A stretch of DNA of 64,000 bases, taken from contig DASVNK010000079.1 of the NCBI GenBank assembly GCA_036383895.1, positions 1 to 64,000 of the forward strand. Reading direction: 5' to 3'. The notes below the pieces were generated by a model. The model was not told where the DNA came from. It saw only the letters and a list, made by a program, of their open reading frames with translations, and searched no databases. The first letter of the stretch is position 1, and the number at the start of each line of letters is the position of its first letter. Shown here piece by piece: positions 62,652 to 64,000 of the stretch. The stretch is from DASVNK01 sp036383895 (GTDB lineage Bacteria > Verrucomicrobiota > Verrucomicrobiia > Limisphaerales > SXQI01). The position numbers were made by a program, and so were the translations under genes.

Positions 62652-64000
62652 ATCCTCCGCAACATCATCCATGAATTCAATCGAGACGATGAAGACAGCA
62701 ACCTTAAAGCGATTCAGCCTTTGGATGGTCTGCCTCGTGTTCGTGCTCATCCCACTGCGTGCTCAACAACAATTCGCCGGTGTCTGCGCACGCGTGAAAA
62801 TGGAAATCCTCCAGGAATTGACCCTGGAGCGAATCGGCTTCGAAGCGACCCTCGAACTGACGAACAACGACGGTGACGATCCGATTACCGATTTCTCCGC
62901 GCAATTGACGTTTGAGAATCCTCTTCTGACGACAAACACAACTCCGCACGATGCGTCTCAATTATTCTTTGTGCGCGCGCCTACATTCGAGAACATCGAA
63001 AACGTCAGCGGTACCGGTTCCATCGGGCCCACCAAGAAAGCAATCATCCGCTGGTTTATTATTCCGAAAATCTCGGCGGGCGGCACCAGTCCCGACGGCG
63101 TGAAATACCGTGTTGGCGCAGTTCTCAGTGGGAAGATTCGCGGCAAAGCCATTCCGGATGACGTCCTGAAAGTTTTTCCGGCCACAATTCCCGTGAAACC
63201 GGAACCGCAACTGGAGATCACATATTTCCAACCGCGCGATGTGCAGGGTGATGATCCGTTCACACCTGAAGTCGAGAGCCCGATTCCATTCACTGTCGGT
63301 GTGCTCGTGAAAAACTCCGGCTACGGTCTGGCAAAGAAGATGAAGATCGCTTCGCAGCAGCCGCGTATCATTGAAAACCGTCAGGCACTGCTGCTGATCG
63401 CTCAGTTGCTCGGATCGCGCGTGAATGATTCTTCTCTCGCGAACGGCAATCTCACCATCGACCTAGGCGATTTAAATCCAGGCCAGACGACGAAAGGCGC
63501 ATGGGACATGATCACGTCGCTATCGGGCGAATTCGTGGAGTTCAAAGCCAGCTACACACATGCTTCCGAACTAGGCGGCCTGGAGACGTCGGTTATCAAA
63601 TCGCTCAACGCCTATTTCATTTCGCACGAAGTTCAAAACGACCAACCGGGGCGTGATAGCATCAAGGATTTTCTTGCGGATACAGACAACGATTTCGTTC
63701 CAGACGCACTGTACGAGAGCGAAGGAAATATTCTTCCCGTCAATAATCTTGAGAATGTGCAAATCACGGGGTCCGGTTATAACTACACGCTTACCCTAAA
63801 CGCAGATAAAGGTAGCTGGGGTTACTTCCGCGTTTCCGATCCGGCGCAGGCGCGCCTGCCGATCAGCCGCGTCGTTCGTTCCGACGGCAAAGTGCTCAAC
63901 GCAAACAACGTATGGACGAATGTCCGTTACGAGGAGGGCAGCAATCGCCGCCTCGCCTGGCTGAACTTTGTCGACCTCGTCAATGTGGCCAACTACACCT
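62641..64000 (+). CDS. Secreted protein coupled to the giant Hint protein (runs off window)
   Basis: The frame is open from ATG 62641 to the window edge (453 codons seen, no stop). It overlaps the giant gene by 11 nt and has a perfect AGGAGG. A signal peptide (LWMVCLVFVLIPLRA; Met10 or Met17 could also start) leads into a beta-rich chain: GFEATLELTNNDGDDPITDF, PFTVGVLVKNSGYGLAKKMK, LTIDLGDLNPGQTTKGAW, then GRDSIKDFLADTDNDFVPDA. I recall similar segments in large bacterial repeat proteins but cannot name the family. The sequence suggests an extracellular partner of the Hint protein. Confidence 0.8.
   Translation, partial: MQNKSSATSSMNSIETMKTATLKRFSLWMVCLVFVLIPLRAQQQFAGVCARVKMEILQELTLERIGFEATLELTNNDGDDPITDFSAQLTFENPLLTTNTTPHDASQLFFVRAPTFENIENVSGTGSIGPTKKAIIRWFIIPKISAGGTSPDGVKYRVGAVLSGKIRGKAIPDDVLKVFPATIPVKPEPQLEITYFQPRDVQGDDPFTPEVESPIPFTVGVLVKNSGYGLAKKMKIASQQPRIIENRQALLLIAQLLGSRVNDSSLANGNLTIDLGDLNPGQTTKGAWDMITSLSGEFVEFKASYTHASELGGLETSVIKSLNAYFISHEVQNDQPGRDSIKDFLADTDNDFVPDALYESEGNILPVNNLENVQITGSGYNYTLTLNADKGSWGYFRVSDPAQARLPISRVVRSDGKVLNANNVWTNVRYEEGSNRRLAWLNFVDLVNVANYT

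Overview
The window looks like chromosomal DNA of a Verrucomicrobiota bacterium (inference). The signs are a planctomycete-type cytochrome c/DUF1549/DUF1553 protein, a CotH-MoxR-DUF58-BatA-like operon, an M2 peptidase, many secreted hypothetical proteins, a generally G/C-rich composition and some interspersed short repeats. I saw no rRNA, tRNA or CRISPR array.

Layout. 1-0.9 kb is a decayed edge: the start of an IS630-type transposase runs off the window, next to an internally deleted, frameshifted sugar-nucleotidyltransferase remnant. 0.9-15.7 kb is one long minus-strand gene string, probably an operon of nine genes: CotH kinase, MoxR ATPase, DUF58, BatA-like VWA protein, DUF4175-like protein, VWA/amidotransferase-like protein, two tandem phosphodiester glycosidases and a PPP-type phosphoesterase. 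16-18.4 kb holds methionyl-tRNA synthetase, a possible 27-residue peptide and a TPR protein, ending at a good hairpin. 18.4-21.2 kb is a glcD-type oxidase plus POT transporter pair. 22.2-25.5 kb carries small secreted or accessory genes (lipocalin-like, zinc ribbon, SnoaL-like, and a GNAT acetyltransferase with a broken N-terminus). 25.6-28.1 kb is a small island of different composition: a P-loop STAND-like NTPase with a HEPN-like tail that has been frameshifted, and a DUF433 antitoxin-like gene flanked by a pair of palindromic repeats. 28.1-32.2 kb is housekeeping: malate dehydrogenase, a thioredoxin-fold protein, a membrane protein, hisD and hisC. 32.2-36.8 kb has a PnuC-like membrane protein, a ferredoxin divergent from a LysR regulator, and a miaB-membrane protein-GT9 operon. 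36.8-41.6 kb has an M2 peptidase preceded by an unusual helically phased heptamer array, and an orphan PSD1-type cytochrome.

41.8-64 kb is the most unusual part. A secreted subtilisin-like protease is followed by a single 19.2-kb gene for a 6410-residue secreted mosaic protein. It has repeated PPC/Ig/seven-bladed FG-GAP modules, a C-type lectin domain and a LamG domain each inserted inside a repeat unit, CARDB, Fn3 and beta-helix regions, and a C-terminal Hint (intein-like) domain followed by only 20 residues. Its stop codon overlaps the start of another secreted protein that runs off the right edge. Protease, Hint giant and coupled secreted partner may form one cell-surface or exoprotein system. 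That link is inferred from gene order, domain content and the overlap, and is not demonstrated.
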